Below are positions 8,341 through 17,491 of a stretch of DNA of 63,300 nt, piece by piece. The stretch is from JARDZU01 sp963730285 (GTDB lineage Bacteria > Actinomycetota > Acidimicrobiia > Spongiisociales > ZC4RG35). A program made the translations under genes and the position numbers. Position 1 is the stretch's first letter. Each line of letters opens with the position of its first letter. The DNA lies in contig CAVSQY010000004.1 in the NCBI GenBank assembly GCA_963730285.1, positions 1 through 63,300 on the forward strand. Direction: 5' to 3'. The notes below the pieces were generated by a model. That model did no database searches. It worked only from the letters and a program-made list of their open reading frames with translations, and was not told the origin of the DNA.

Positions 8341-9747
8341 CTACTGCTCCCATTCGTGGTGGAAGAAATTGCCGCGGGGGCGGTCCACTCGTTCGAAGGT
8401 GTGTGAGCCGAAGAAGTCGCGTTGGGCCTGGATCAGGTTGGCGGGAAGACGCTCCGAGCGCATGCCGTCGAAGTAGGCGAGGGCGCTGGAGTATGCCGGC
8501 GAGGGGATGCCGGAGGTGGCGGCCCCTGCCACGGTCGAGCGCCATGACGCCTCTGCCTCTCTGAGGGCGGTGGAGAAGAACTCGTCTTCGATCATGTCGG
8601 CCAGGTCCGGGTTTCTCCGGTACGCCGAGGTGATGTCCTCCAGGAACTCGGCGCGGATGATGCAGCCTGCTCGCCAGATCGATGCGATGGTGCCGAGATC
8701 GAGATCCCAGTCGTGCTCCTCCGACGCCGACCGCATCAAGCGAAATCCTTGCGCGTAGGAGATGATCTTGGATGCGTAGAGGGCCGTTTCGATGTCGGCG
8801 GTCGAGACACCCCCGAGTGGCGCGGGCGGGTCTGAGAAGATCGATGCAGCTCGTTTCCGCCCTTCGGGATCCGAGCTGACGATCCGGCCGTAGACCGCCT
8901 CGGCCACCAGAGTGGTTGGCTGCCCCAGATCCATCGAGGAAATCACGGTCCATTTCCCGGTTCCCTTTTGACCCGCCGCGTCGAGGATCAGGTCGACTAT
9001 CGGCTCGTCATCCAGCCGGGTTCTCATGATCCGAGCGGAGATCTCGATCAGATAGGACCGCAGCCTGCCTTCATTCCATTCGGAGAACACCGGGGCCATA
9101 TCCTCGGGGGACTTGCCCAAGCCGCGGCGCATCAGGTCGTAGGCCTCGGCGATCACTTGCATGTCGCCATACTCAATGCCGTTGTGGACCATCTTCACGA
9201 AGTGGCCGGCTCCACCCGGACCGATCCACTCGCAACATGGCTTGCCGTCCGGGGCCCGGGCCGCGATCCCCTTGAGCATCGGCTCGACATGCCTCCAGCC
9301 CTCGTAACTGCCCCCGGGCATGATCGAGGGCCCGTGACGGGCTCCCTCCTCACCACCGGAAATCCCGATGCCGAGGTAGAGAAAGCCGCGATCCTCGGCC
9401 TGCCGTTGCCGTCGCTCTGTGTCGGTATAGAGGGAGTTCCCGCCATCGATGATGATGTCGCCCTCTTCCAAGCAGTCGGACAGCGCGGCGATGACCTGGT
9501 CGACCGGGTCGCCCGCCTTGACCATGAGGAGGAAAGTGCGAGGTCGCTCCATCATCGCGGCCGCCTCCTCCAGCGTCTTCGCCCCCCGGATCTCCTTCTG
9601 ACCGGCCTCACCTGACAGGTAATCCTCGGTGACACTCTCGGTCCGGTTGTACACCACGACGTCATTTCCCATGTCAGCCAGGTTGAGGGCGAGATTCGCT
9701 CCCATGACACCAAGGCCGACCACAGCTACTTCTCCGCGTTTGGTCAT
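8341..9747 (-). CDS. gnd: 6-phosphogluconate dehydrogenase (decarboxylating)
   Basis: A 468-residue oxidative pentose-phosphate enzyme converting 6-phosphogluconate to ribulose 5-phosphate with NAD(P)H. The N-terminal Rossmann motif is VAVVGLGVMGANLA. The catalytic stretch GPGGAGHFVKMVHNGIEYGDMQ carries the Lys and His-Asn residues. IIDGGNSLYTDT is present as expected. The ATG at 9747 is chosen. The open frame continues upstream to 10272, but that part is antisense to the glucokinase. The 468-residue length is that of the long, homodimeric type. Confidence 0.95.
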   Translation of the reverse strand: MTKRGEVAVVGLGVMGANLALNLADMGNDVVVYNRTESVTEDYLSGEAGQKEIRGAKTLEEAAAMMERPRTFLLMVKAGDPVDQVIAALSDCLEEGDIIIDGGNSLYTDTERRQRQAEDRGFLYLGIGISGGEEGARHGPSIMPGGSYEGWRHVEPMLKGIAARAPDGKPCCEWIGPGGAGHFVKMVHNGIEYGDMQVIAEAYDLMRRGLGKSPEDMAPVFSEWNEGRLRSYLIEISARIMRTRLDDEPIVDLILDAAGQKGTGKWTVISSMDLGQPTTLVAEAVYGRIVSSDPEGRKRAASIFSDPPAPLGGVSTADIETALYASKIISYAQGFRLMRSASEEHDWDLDLGTIASIWRAGCIIRAEFLEDITSAYRRNPDLADMIEDEFFSTALREAEASWRSTVAGAATSGIPSPAYSSALAYFDGMRSERLPANLIQAQRDFFGSHTFERVDRPRGNFFHHEWEQ

Positions 9748-9820
9748 GTGATTCGAGGGTACCCGGGTCGTCCGTCGGTAAATCCATGCCTGGTGGCTCG
9801 GGCCACTAGGCTCGCCCGCC

Positions 9821-10567
9821 GTGTCACCACGCAGGATCGGAGTTGATGTCGGGGGGTCCGGCGTTAAGGCGGGTGTGGTCGACGTCGTCACCGGCCGGCT
9901 GATTTCGGAAAGACTGCGCCAGGACACACCTGTCCCATCGACCCCCGACGCCGTGGCGATGGCTATTCGGCTACTGGTGGACCAGTTGGACGCTCCCGAG
10001 TCGATCGGAGTGGGCTTCCCGGCTGTGGTGAGGCGGGGTTGGGTGTCCACCGCATCCAACATCGACTCGTCATGGATCGGGGTCAACGCCGTCGAGGTCT
10101 TCGAGCCCGTGGTGGGACGTGAGATCAAGATGCTCAACGACGCCGATGCAGCGGGTCTCGCAGAAGTGCATTTTGGGTCGGCCAAGGGAAGCACAGGAAA
10201 GGTGTTGATGCTCACCTTCGGAACGGGTATCGGGAGCGCTCTGATCATGGACGGAAAGCTCATCCCGAACATCGAGGCGGGGCAGATGGAATTGAACGCG
10301 GTTCGCCCTGCAGAGGCCCGCTACTCGGCCAAGGCGAGGAGGAAGGAGGACCTGTCGTGGGATGAGTGGGGCTCACGAGCGCGTGACTATGTGACTCTGG
10401 CCCAGCAGGTCTTTACCCCTGACCTGATCGTGATCGGTGGCGGCGTCTCCAAGCATTGGGAGAACTTCAGGGACTTCCTCACCTTTCCCCAAGTGTCGAC
10501 GGTTCCCGCAGCCCTGGGAAACAATGCCGGTATCGTCGGAGCCGCCTACTACTCGATCAGCGGCTGA
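9821..10567 (+). CDS. ppgK: Polyphosphate glucokinase (ROK family)
   Basis: A 248-residue enzyme that phosphorylates glucose using polyphosphate (or ATP), a hallmark of actinobacteria. The N-terminal phosphate-binding loop is IGVDVGGSGVKAGVVD. Other landmarks are the catalytic NDADAAGLAE, the second phosphate motif LTFGTGIGSALI and the conserved end LGNNAGIVGAAY. The start is GTG. It diverges from gnd and converges on hflX, overlapping it by 11 bp. Glucose 6-phosphate from this enzyme would feed the pathway containing the neighbouring gnd. Confidence 0.92.
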   Translation: MSPRRIGVDVGGSGVKAGVVDVVTGRLISERLRQDTPVPSTPDAVAMAIRLLVDQLDAPESIGVGFPAVVRRGWVSTASNIDSSWIGVNAVEVFEPVVGREIKMLNDADAAGLAEVHFGSAKGSTGKVLMLTFGTGIGSALIMDGKLIPNIEAGQMELNAVRPAEARYSAKARRKEDLSWDEWGSRARDYVTLAQQVFTPDLIVIGGGVSKHWENFRDFLTFPQVSTVPAALGNNAGIVGAAYYSISG

Positions 10568-11864
10568 ACTCCTCGAATCCGGCGCACGCTGCCTTTGGCA
10601 GACGGACTTCGAGAATGAGACCGTTCTCATCGGCCTTCTCCTCGACGACCTCACCGGCCCGGTGCGCGGCGGCCGCCACGTCGCCACGCGCGTACGGGAT
10701 CTCGAGGGTCATTGTCACGAGTCCACGGTCGAGTAGTGAGCCGACGGTCTCGAGCATGGCGGTCAGCCCAGTTCCCTTGAGCCCCGATACCTGGACACTC
10801 TCCGGGTAGAGATTGTGGAGGCGCTTGGCCGCCGAAGGAGTGACGAGGTCTGCCTTGTTGAAGACGATCAGCTCCGGGACCTGGTCGGCGCCGATCTCCT
10901 GCAAGACCTCGCGAACTGCGGCGATTTGACCCCGCGGGTCATCGTCCGATCCGTCGACCACGTGGATGAGCAAGTCTGCCTCTGCCACTTCGGCCAGGGT
11001 CGATTGGAACGCCTCAACCAGGTGATGGGGGAGCCGTCTCACGAAACCAACCGTGTCGGCAAGCAGAACCTCCCGACCGTTTGGGAGTTGAAGACGCCTC
11101 ACCGTCGAGTCAAGGGTGGCGAAGAGGCGATCCTGGACCAACACGCCTGCGTCGGTGAGAGCGTTGAGAAGGGTTGATTTTCCGGCATTGGTGTATCCGA
11201 CGAGGGATATCTGAGGTATCTCCGATCGCCTTCTCGCCTTGCGCTGGGTCTCCCGATGACGAACGGTGTCCTTGAGCTCCCGCTCGAGCTTGGAGACACG
11301 CTGCAGGATCCGTCTTCGATCGGTTTCCAGCTTGGTCTCGCCGGGACCACGCGCCAGGACTCCGGCTCCCTGCTGGGAGAGGCTCTTTCCCTTGCCCCGT
11401 AGCCGAGGAAGGTTGTATTGGTGGAGAGCGAGTTCGACCTGGATGGCACCGACTTTGGTTGTGGCATGCTGGGCGAAGATGTCGAGAATGACTCCTTCGC
11501 GGTCGACGACATCACAATCGAAGAGACGTTGCAGGTTCCTTTGCTGGGCGGGCGTCAGCTGGTTGTCGAATATCACCACGTCGATGTCGAGCGCCCGGAT
11601 CACGCTGGCGAGCTCCTCTGCCTTGCCCGACCCGATGTAGGTGGCCGGGTCGAGGCTCTTGCGACGAACGAGCTCGGAGTCGACCGGGTCTGATCCGGCG
11701 GTGTCGGTGAGGAGAGCGAGCTCTTCAAGTGACCGTTCGGCATCGACCGTGCTCATCCCGGGCAACTCGACTCCGATGAGAAATGCGCGCTGAACCGCCA
11801 CCTCGAGATCGGTGATGGTTGCTGTCAGCCGGCGCCGTCTGCGGGATGCGTGCTCTTGGGTCAT
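10557..11864 (-). CDS. hflX: GTPase HflX (ribosome splitting/rescue)
   Basis: A 435-residue Obg-HflX superfamily GTPase that binds and dissociates stalled ribosomes. The N-terminal nucleotide-binding domain has DPATYIGSGKAEEL and FDNQLTPAQQRNLQ. The HflX glycine-rich segment GKGKSLSQQGAGVLARGPGE is followed by a coiled coil. The G domain has G1 GYTNAGKST near residue 222, G3 DTVGFVRRLP, G4 NKAD and a short C-terminal domain. The next gene upstream on the same strand (12243) probably shares its transcript. Confidence 0.95.
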   Translation of the reverse strand: MTQEHASRRRRRLTATITDLEVAVQRAFLIGVELPGMSTVDAERSLEELALLTDTAGSDPVDSELVRRKSLDPATYIGSGKAEELASVIRALDIDVVIFDNQLTPAQQRNLQRLFDCDVVDREGVILDIFAQHATTKVGAIQVELALHQYNLPRLRGKGKSLSQQGAGVLARGPGETKLETDRRRILQRVSKLERELKDTVRHRETQRKARRRSEIPQISLVGYTNAGKSTLLNALTDAGVLVQDRLFATLDSTVRRLQLPNGREVLLADTVGFVRRLPHHLVEAFQSTLAEVAEADLLIHVVDGSDDDPRGQIAAVREVLQEIGADQVPELIVFNKADLVTPSAAKRLHNLYPESVQVSGLKGTGLTAMLETVGSLLDRGLVTMTLEIPYARGDVAAAAHRAGEVVEEKADENGLILEVRLPKAACAGFEEFSR

Positions 11865-11934
11865 CGTGGGCTTTCTCGGTGCGGACCATGATGATGGCCC
11901 ATATTCATCGACGGTGCTTGATGATTTGCCGCGC

Positions 11935-12243
11935 TCAGAGGTATTGGCCCTCGTCCCCGACGTGTTCGAGCTCTTCTTCGGCGATTATCTGTGATTCCCG
12001 GACCGCTATGACGGGCTGACCCGTGGAGGGCCAGATGAAGCGCCAGGCACCGGTGGGGACCGCCCAGAAGCGCTGTCCTGTCTCGACGTCCACCAGGGCC
12101 AGGGCGTCGTTGCCGTCCTTCGTGCCAATGGGAACCAGGAGCCCCGACTTGGTGGTGGACTCCTCAGGGGCATGGCCGACCCTCCAGCCGGTCATGACCT
12201 TGTAACCGTTGTCGTGGAAGATCGGAAGGTCTGTGGACATCAT
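11935..12243 (-). CDS. Small protein of unknown function
   Basis: A 102-residue protein, not recognised. It is soluble with no signal or transmembrane segment and reads like a beta-rich domain (LALVDVETGQRFWAVPTGAWRFIWPS). An initiator MM pair makes the start ambiguous by one codon. It lies 70 bp upstream of hflX on the same strand and 74 bp from the divergent malic enzyme gene. It is kept because no larger ORF competes with it and the gap would otherwise be empty. Confidence 0.6.
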   Translation of the reverse strand: MMSTDLPIFHDNGYKVMTGWRVGHAPEESTTKSGLLVPIGTKDGNDALALVDVETGQRFWAVPTGAWRFIWPSTGQPVIAVRESQIIAEEELEHVGDEGQYL

Positions 12244-12317
12244 TCGTCACGTCAATTGTCGCATGTTGGGACCCCAACCGCGAAGCCGCCTCCTGTCAGG
12301 CATATAGGCTCTGGAAC

Positions 12318-14606
12318 ATGGCCGACAAGAAGACCTTCTCAGAAGCACTGGATTACCACGAGAAGCCGAGGCCGGGGAAGGTCGGGATTCGCTCCACCAA
12401 ACCGACGGCGACACAGTCGGACCTGAGCCTCGCCTACACCCCGGGTGTGGCCGAGCCGTGTCTGGTGATAGCCGACGATCCCGACACCGCTTTCAGGTTC
12501 ACCAACCGGGGGAACCTGGTGGCAGTCGTCTCCAACGGGACTGCGGTCCTGGGTCTGGGGAACATCGGCCCTCTCGCCTCCAAGCCGGTGATGGAGGGCA
12601 AGGCCGTGTTGTTCAAGAGATTTGCCGATATCGACGTCTTCGATCTTGAGATCGACGCCGCCGATCCGGCCGACGTGATCCGATTCTGCGAACTGCTCGC
12701 CCCCACGGTGGGCGGCATCAATCTCGAAGACATCAAGGCACCGGAGTGCTTTGAGATCGAGGCGACGCTCCGCGAGCGGCTCGACATTCCAGTCTTCCAC
12801 GATGACCAGCACGGGACGGCGATCATTGCCGGCGCTGCATTTCTCAACGCCCTCGAACTGACAGGGCGCGACATTTCCGAGACTCGTGTGGTGTTCGCCG
12901 GCGCCGGGGCGGCGGGTATAGCCACTGCCAGGTTCTTCATCGAGTTGGGAGTCAGACAAGAGAATGTCCGCATGGTCGACTCGCAGGGAGTGATCCACTC
13001 CGGACGTGACGATCTCAACGACATCAAGAAGCAGTTCATGGTCGACACCGATGCCCGAACCCTTCAGGACGCATTTGTCGGCGCCGACGCATTTGTCGGG
13101 GTTTCGGTCGCGAACACGGTCACCGGGGAGATGATCCAGGCCATGGCGGACAACCCGATTGTCTTCGCCCTGGCAAACCCCGATCCAGAGATCACCTATC
13201 CCGACGCCAAGGCCGCCCGATCCGACGTGATCATGGCCACGGGCCGCAGCGACTATCCCAACCAGGTCAACAACGTCCTGGGCTTCCCCTTCATATTCCG
13301 AGGTGCGCTGGACGTCAGGTCACGTGGGGTCTCGGAGGGTATGAAGGTGGCCGCGTCGTACGCCCTGGCCGAACTGGCCCAGGAGCCGGTGCCCGATTCC
13401 GTTCTGCGGGCATATGACCTCGAGCGCCTTCAATTCGGTCCCGAGTATCTGATCCCCAAGCCGTTCGACCCACGGGTGCTGCTTCGGGTGGCGCCCGCCG
13501 TCGCCCGAGCCGCCATGGAAGAAGGCCTGGCCCACGTCGAGATCGATGATTTCGATCGGTATATCACCGAGCTGCAGACCCGATTCAGAGCGTCGGCCGG
13601 TTTGATGACGTCGATCACCACCCGGGCGATGCAGCAGCCGAAGCGAGTGGTGTACCCACACGCCGAGGACATCCGGATGATTCGAGCAGCGCGCAGAGTG
13701 ACCGACGAGGGGATCGCCAAGACAGTTCTCCTCGGAGATGCAGAGAAGATCGAGTCGCTTGCCCTCGATGCCGGGATCCCAATCGATGGGCTTGAGCTGA
13801 TCGATCCCATTCGGGAGGAGGCGGAGCGTGATCGGTACGCGGTCGTTCTCGAGCAGTTGCGGCGACACAAGGGACTGTCGTTGTTTGAGGCGAAGAGGCA
13901 GTGTGAGGACCCTGACATGTACGCCTGCCTCATGGTCCGCGAGGGCGGCGCCGATGCCGTGATCGGTGGTCTTTCCACCTACTACCCACAAACGGTCCGA
14001 CCGGCATTGCAGGTGTTGCAGGTGGAGGAGGGCCGATCGATCGTCAGCTCGGTCTACCTGGTGGTGGTGCGGGGTGCGCCCTATTTCTTCACGGACTGTG
14101 CCGTCAACATCGAGCCAACAGCCGAGCAACTAGCCGAGATCGCCCTGGCGGCCACCACTACGGCGGAGGTCGACTTTCATCGAGAGCCCCGGGTGGCATT
14201 CATCAGCTATTCAGACTTTGGCTCAGCAGGCGGCAGTGAGCCCGCCCGGGTCAGGCGAGCGGTCGAACTGTTCCGCAATGCCAGACCGGACATACCGGTG
14301 GATGGGGAGATGCAGGCTGACACCGCCGTTGTCCCGGAGCTGATCAAGTCACGACGTCCCGAGGGGCCGTTGCATCGGGCCGCCAACGTGCTGGTGTTCC
14401 CCAACCTGACCGCTGCCAACGCGTCCTACAAGCTGCTCAATCGTCTCGGTGACGCCGAGGTGATCGGGCCGATCCTCAGCGGCTTGTCCAAGACGGTCCA
14501 CGTCATGCAGCGTGACGCTTCGGTCACAGATGTCGTGAACATGACGGCGATCGCCGTCGCCGAGGCGCAACGTCGGGAACGAGCCGCCGTCCGAACCCCC
14601 GGGTAG
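12318..14606 (+). CDS. maeB: NADP-dependent malic enzyme with C-terminal phosphotransacetylase-like domain
   Basis: A 762-residue two-domain enzyme. Residues 1 to about 425 are the malic enzyme part, converting malate to pyruvate and CO2 with NAD(P)H. It shows SLAYTPGVAEPC, the metal/substrate segment VFHDDQHGTAII and the dinucleotide motif VVFAGAGAAGIAT. Residues from about 440 resemble phosphate acetyltransferase (RVVYPHAEDIRMIRAA, DAVIGGLSTYYPQTVRPALQ). In MaeB proteins that part is usually regulatory rather than catalytic. The ATG follows a region without a strong ribosome-binding site. Confidence 0.94.
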   Translation: MADKKTFSEALDYHEKPRPGKVGIRSTKPTATQSDLSLAYTPGVAEPCLVIADDPDTAFRFTNRGNLVAVVSNGTAVLGLGNIGPLASKPVMEGKAVLFKRFADIDVFDLEIDAADPADVIRFCELLAPTVGGINLEDIKAPECFEIEATLRERLDIPVFHDDQHGTAIIAGAAFLNALELTGRDISETRVVFAGAGAAGIATARFFIELGVRQENVRMVDSQGVIHSGRDDLNDIKKQFMVDTDARTLQDAFVGADAFVGVSVANTVTGEMIQAMADNPIVFALANPDPEITYPDAKAARSDVIMATGRSDYPNQVNNVLGFPFIFRGALDVRSRGVSEGMKVAASYALAELAQEPVPDSVLRAYDLERLQFGPEYLIPKPFDPRVLLRVAPAVARAAMEEGLAHVEIDDFDRYITELQTRFRASAGLMTSITTRAMQQPKRVVYPHAEDIRMIRAARRVTDEGIAKTVLLGDAEKIESLALDAGIPIDGLELIDPIREEAERDRYAVVLEQLRRHKGLSLFEAKRQCEDPDMYACLMVREGGADAVIGGLSTYYPQTVRPALQVLQVEEGRSIVSSVYLVVVRGAPYFFTDCAVNIEPTAEQLAEIALAATTTAEVDFHREPRVAFISYSDFGSAGGSEPARVRRAVELFRNARPDIPVDGEMQADTAVVPELIKSRRPEGPLHRAANVLVFPNLTAANASYKLLNRLGDAEVIGPILSGLSKTVHVMQRDASVTDVVNMTAIAVAEAQRRERAAVRTPG

Positions 14607-14662
14607 GCATTTCCCCAGCCCCACCATGGAACAATGTCGGAGCGAGCACTGTTGCGCGGTTC

Positions 14663-15043
14663 ATGGATGACGTAGTGAGAGAAGCGCTCGACCGTGGGGG
14701 AATCGCCGACATAACAACGACTGGTCGCAAGACCGGATTACCCCGGCGAATCGAGATCTATTTCCACTCTCTTGATGGCGAGCTCTATCTAACGGGGCGC
14801 CCCGGCTTCAAGAGGGATTGGGTGGCGAACATCGAGGCAAACCCGGAGTTCACCATTCATCTCAAGCGCGGTGTTCAAGCTGACGTCCCGGTGGTGGGAG
14901 AGTCCGAGCCCGATCGCGAAGTGAGGGCACGGATCTTGCTCCGTGCCCTCACTGAGAGTTGGCGCTCCGACCCGGATGACGCCCGGAGGGGTCTCGACCG
15001 TTGGGTCGATTCCGCCCCGTTCATCCGGTTTCGCCCGGCATAG
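14663..15043 (+). CDS. DUF385 / F420-type deazaflavin-dependent nitroreductase-like protein
   Basis: A 126-residue split-barrel protein. The segment ITTTGRKTGLPRRIEIYFHSLDGELYLTGRPG and the later DWVANIEANPEFTIHLKRG match the DUF385/Ddn family, whose members bind cofactor F420 and reduce varied substrates. The substrate is not predictable. It stands alone between maeB and a convergent membrane-protein gene. Family call is good; F420 dependence is inferred from relatives. Confidence 0.8.
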   Translation: MDDVVREALDRGGIADITTTGRKTGLPRRIEIYFHSLDGELYLTGRPGFKRDWVANIEANPEFTIHLKRGVQADVPVVGESEPDREVRARILLRALTESWRSDPDDARRGLDRWVDSAPFIRFRPA

Positions 15044-15051
15044 TCAGCCGG

Positions 15052-15468
15052 TCAGTTGTGCTCCAACGCAGCCGTCCGCTGCTCCACGTCCCTCATGCCG
15101 AGGCCGATCAGGACGAACAGGAGGCCCATCCCGAAAGCCATGGCTGCCACGCCGAAGGCGAGGACCGACGTGAACAGCGAGGCACGGAGGAACGACGAGG
15201 TCGCTGCCGTCTCGCGTAGCGGGTCGTCACGACCCAATTCTGCGTAGGTCTTGCCACCGGTTGCCTCAACCGTGTGCATTTCGATCACCTTCGCTTCGCA
15301 GTAGGCGGTGAACGGTCCGCTCACGGTCCTGCCGGGCAAGCAGGCGTCCTCGGAGGTCGTGATCTTCTCGTCACTCAGTGTGCTGCTCACCACTACCCAC
15401 GTTCCTATCGCACCGATGATCAACAGAACACCGAGCACCAACGACGCTATCGAGGCCGTCTTTCTCAT
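15052..15468 (-). CDS. Conserved actinobacterial two-helix membrane protein
   Basis: A 138-residue protein with an N-terminal helix (IASLVLGVLLIIGAIGTWVVV), an extracytoplasmic loop of about 70 residues holding two cysteines (DACLPGR, TAYCEAK), and a second helix (VAAMAFGMGLLFVLIGLGM). The cysteines could form a disulfide. Similar actinobacterial proteins are often labelled 'aromatic ring-opening dioxygenase LigA', which nothing here supports. The ATG at 15468 follows AAGGA. An in-frame extension upstream was rejected. Confidence 0.75.
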   Translation of the reverse strand: MRKTASIASLVLGVLLIIGAIGTWVVVSSTLSDEKITTSEDACLPGRTVSGPFTAYCEAKVIEMHTVEATGGKTYAELGRDDPLRETAATSSFLRASLFTSVLAFGVAAMAFGMGLLFVLIGLGMRDVEQRTAALEHN

Positions 15469-15656
15469 CAAAACACCATCCTTGGGTTGCCGTACGATCA
15501 CAAACCTAAAGGTTGTCTCGCTGCGGTGTTGAGGGCCGAAGGTCCCTAGACCTCGGGACATCACCGGGCCGATTGGCCCCATCGCAGGAGTCGCGCCGAC
15601 TGAGCGTACCGTGGGACGGGTTGGCGAGTCGGCCTTCACCAGAAAAAGGGGATCAG

Positions 15657-16646
15657 ATGAGCATCAGTCCAGACATGAGTACCCGGGAGTTGGGGAAGGG
15701 GAGTGGCCTCGAGGTGTCCGAGATCGGTCTTGGGCTGTGGGCCGTGACCGGCAGCGAGTGGGGCCCCGCCGAGGACGATGCCACTCTCGATGCAATCGAG
15801 GCCGCCCTCGAGGCCGGGGTCAACTTCTTCGACACCGCCGACGTCTACGGAGACGGCCATTCGGAAGAGCTGTTGGGCCAAGCAATGAAGGGACGTAGAG
15901 ATCGTTTCCTGGTGGCCACCAAAATCGGTTGGATCGACTACGACCGTCAAGCCGACCACTCCCAGTACGACACCGTGGCCAAGCTGGTGTCGGGGGTGGA
16001 GGAGTCGCTGAGGCGGCTCGGAACGGACCACATCGAGGTGATCCAGTGCCATATCGATCACGAGGAGCCAAATACCTCGGTGTTCATCGACGGCTTCCGG
16101 CAGCTGAAGGAGAGTGGAAGAGTTCGGGCTTGGGGGGTGAGCACCAGTGACCTCGCTCTGCTTCATGAGTTTGCCGGGGATGGCGATTGCGACGTCCTCC
16201 AAACCGACTACTCGATTCTCAATCGCACGGCCGAGAATGAGATATTTCCATTCTGTCGTGAGAATGGGATCGGTGTGATCACCCGCGGGTCGTTGGCGAT
16301 GGGGCTGTTGACCGACAAGTACCACGCCTCCGACACCTTCCCCGAGGGCGACTTCCGCAGGGATTGGATCGAGGATCCGGATCAGAACGGGCAGTTCCTC
16401 GACGATCTACGCGTCGTCCAGGCGCTCCGAGATGTGGTCCCGGAGGGCGATTCAATGGCGCAGTTCTCGCTGCGTTTCGCTCGTAGTCATCCCGCTGTCA
16501 GCACGGTCATCCCCGGTGCTCGTAACCGTAGGCAGTCGGCGGCCAACGCAGTCGCCGGTCATGCTCCGCTCCTTTCATCGTTGGAGATAGAGACTGTGGA
16601 TCAGATCGTCCCTCCCGGTGGTGGACGCAAGATTTGGCCAGCCTGA
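15657..16646 (+). CDS. Aldo/keto reductase
   Basis: A 329-residue NADPH-dependent oxidoreductase of the AKR superfamily. The catalytic set is present: Asp and Tyr in FFDTADVYGDGHSE, Lys in VATKIGW and His in EVIQCHIDHEEP. The C-terminal cofactor loop (VSTVIPGARNRRQ) is typical. The ATG at 15657 is preceded by AAAAAGGGG, and an in-frame extension to 15513 was rejected. The substrate is unknown. A glyoxalase-fold gene follows on the same strand after 91 bp. Confidence 0.9.
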   Translation: MSISPDMSTRELGKGSGLEVSEIGLGLWAVTGSEWGPAEDDATLDAIEAALEAGVNFFDTADVYGDGHSEELLGQAMKGRRDRFLVATKIGWIDYDRQADHSQYDTVAKLVSGVEESLRRLGTDHIEVIQCHIDHEEPNTSVFIDGFRQLKESGRVRAWGVSTSDLALLHEFAGDGDCDVLQTDYSILNRTAENEIFPFCRENGIGVITRGSLAMGLLTDKYHASDTFPEGDFRRDWIEDPDQNGQFLDDLRVVQALRDVVPEGDSMAQFSLRFARSHPAVSTVIPGARNRRQSAANAVAGHAPLLSSLEIETVDQIVPPGGGRKIWPA

Positions 16647-16737
16647 GACGTCGGCGGCGGATTCGTCTGCGGAGGCTCCTCGGGGGGCCGGCCGAGGTGT
16701 AGGTTCCGTGCGCACGCGATCGACAAGGAGTTTTGCG

Positions 16738-17124
16738 GTGTTCGAGAACACGCCCCTACACCCTGCCTTACCTGCCTCTGATCTGGAGAGGGCCAAGAAT
16801 TGGTATGCCGACAAGCTCGGGCTCAGGCCGACGAGCGAGGACGAATACGCCGGTGCCCGCTACGAGACCGGTGGGTCCGCATTCTTGCTGTATGAGTCGG
16901 CCTTTGCCGGGACCAACCAAGCCACAGCAGCCGGGTTCGCCGTCGACAACTTCGACGACGTCATCGACCAGTTGCGCGCCAAGGGAGTCGCCTTCGAAGA
17001 GGTCGATTTTGGCGAGATGGGCAAGACCGTGGACGGGGTGATCTCAACTCCGGACGGGCAAGACAAAGCGGCCTGGTTCAAGGACAGCGAAGGCAACATC
17101 ATCAGCGTCTCCACCGCGGGTTGA
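16738..17124 (+). CDS. VOC (glyoxalase/bleomycin-resistance fold) protein
   Basis: A 128-residue single VOC unit with two beta-alpha-beta-beta-beta modules: LPASDLERAKNWYADKLGL at the N-terminus and DGVISTPDGQDKAAWFKDSEGNII at the C-terminus. VOC proteins bind metals or act as dioxygenases, isomerases or drug-binding proteins, and nothing here selects one. The GTG at 16738 is chosen because AAGGAG sits 7 nt before it; the longer frame begins inside the aldo/keto reductase gene. Confidence 0.85.
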   Translation: MFENTPLHPALPASDLERAKNWYADKLGLRPTSEDEYAGARYETGGSAFLLYESAFAGTNQATAAGFAVDNFDDVIDQLRAKGVAFEEVDFGEMGKTVDGVISTPDGQDKAAWFKDSEGNIISVSTAG

Positions 17125-17277
17125 CAGCGATCGAACAAGCACAGAGGGATGGCGCCGAGGGAGCGTCCATTCCAAAACAGCCGGTAGGCGACTCCAAGAT
17201 AACGACCGACCTGGAGCCATTCTGCAGAGCCCTATTGGGTTGATAGCGGCGTTTTGGTCAGGCAAGGCCTGAAGCAG

Positions 17278-17330
17278 TGGCGGTGCCGGACTGGAATCGA
17301 ACCTGAATCAGTTTCTCACCGGTTTTGAAG
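17278..17330 (-). pseudogene. Degenerate 3' half of tRNA-Sec (attachment-site relic)
   Basis: On the minus strand this segment runs from the anticodon loop to an encoded CCA (17278-17280), as in the intact tRNA-Sec at 20088-20183. Seventeen bases across the anticodon region are identical (17314-17330 and 20134-20150), and a second block of 11 (GGAATCGAACC on the plus strand) is shared in the T arm. The variable arm is shortened by about 10 bases, the T stem has mismatches and the 5' half is absent. It cannot fold as a tRNA. Nothing else is seen in 17125-17491. Confidence 0.75.
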
Positions 17331-17491
17331 GGCCATTCGGAGCTTTTCGCGGAGATCGGTGAGTCGCTGGTAAATCTGTCGAAAACCTTTATGGCACGAG
17401 GGTCTTCGACCACGCATCAGGTTGGTCAAGCTGGTTTCCAGAGAGACAAACCATAGGGGTGATTGCCGGAAAACCAGAGCGATTTGCCGCG

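Noticed and set aside
9748..10272. In-frame N-terminal extension of the 6-phosphogluconate dehydrogenase
   Set aside because: It is antisense to the polyphosphate glucokinase, and the conserved Rossmann start (MTKRGEVAVVGLG) begins at 9747.
17278..17330. A second functional tRNA gene
   Set aside because: Only the 3' half is present, the T stem has mismatches, and the 5' acceptor and D arm are missing.
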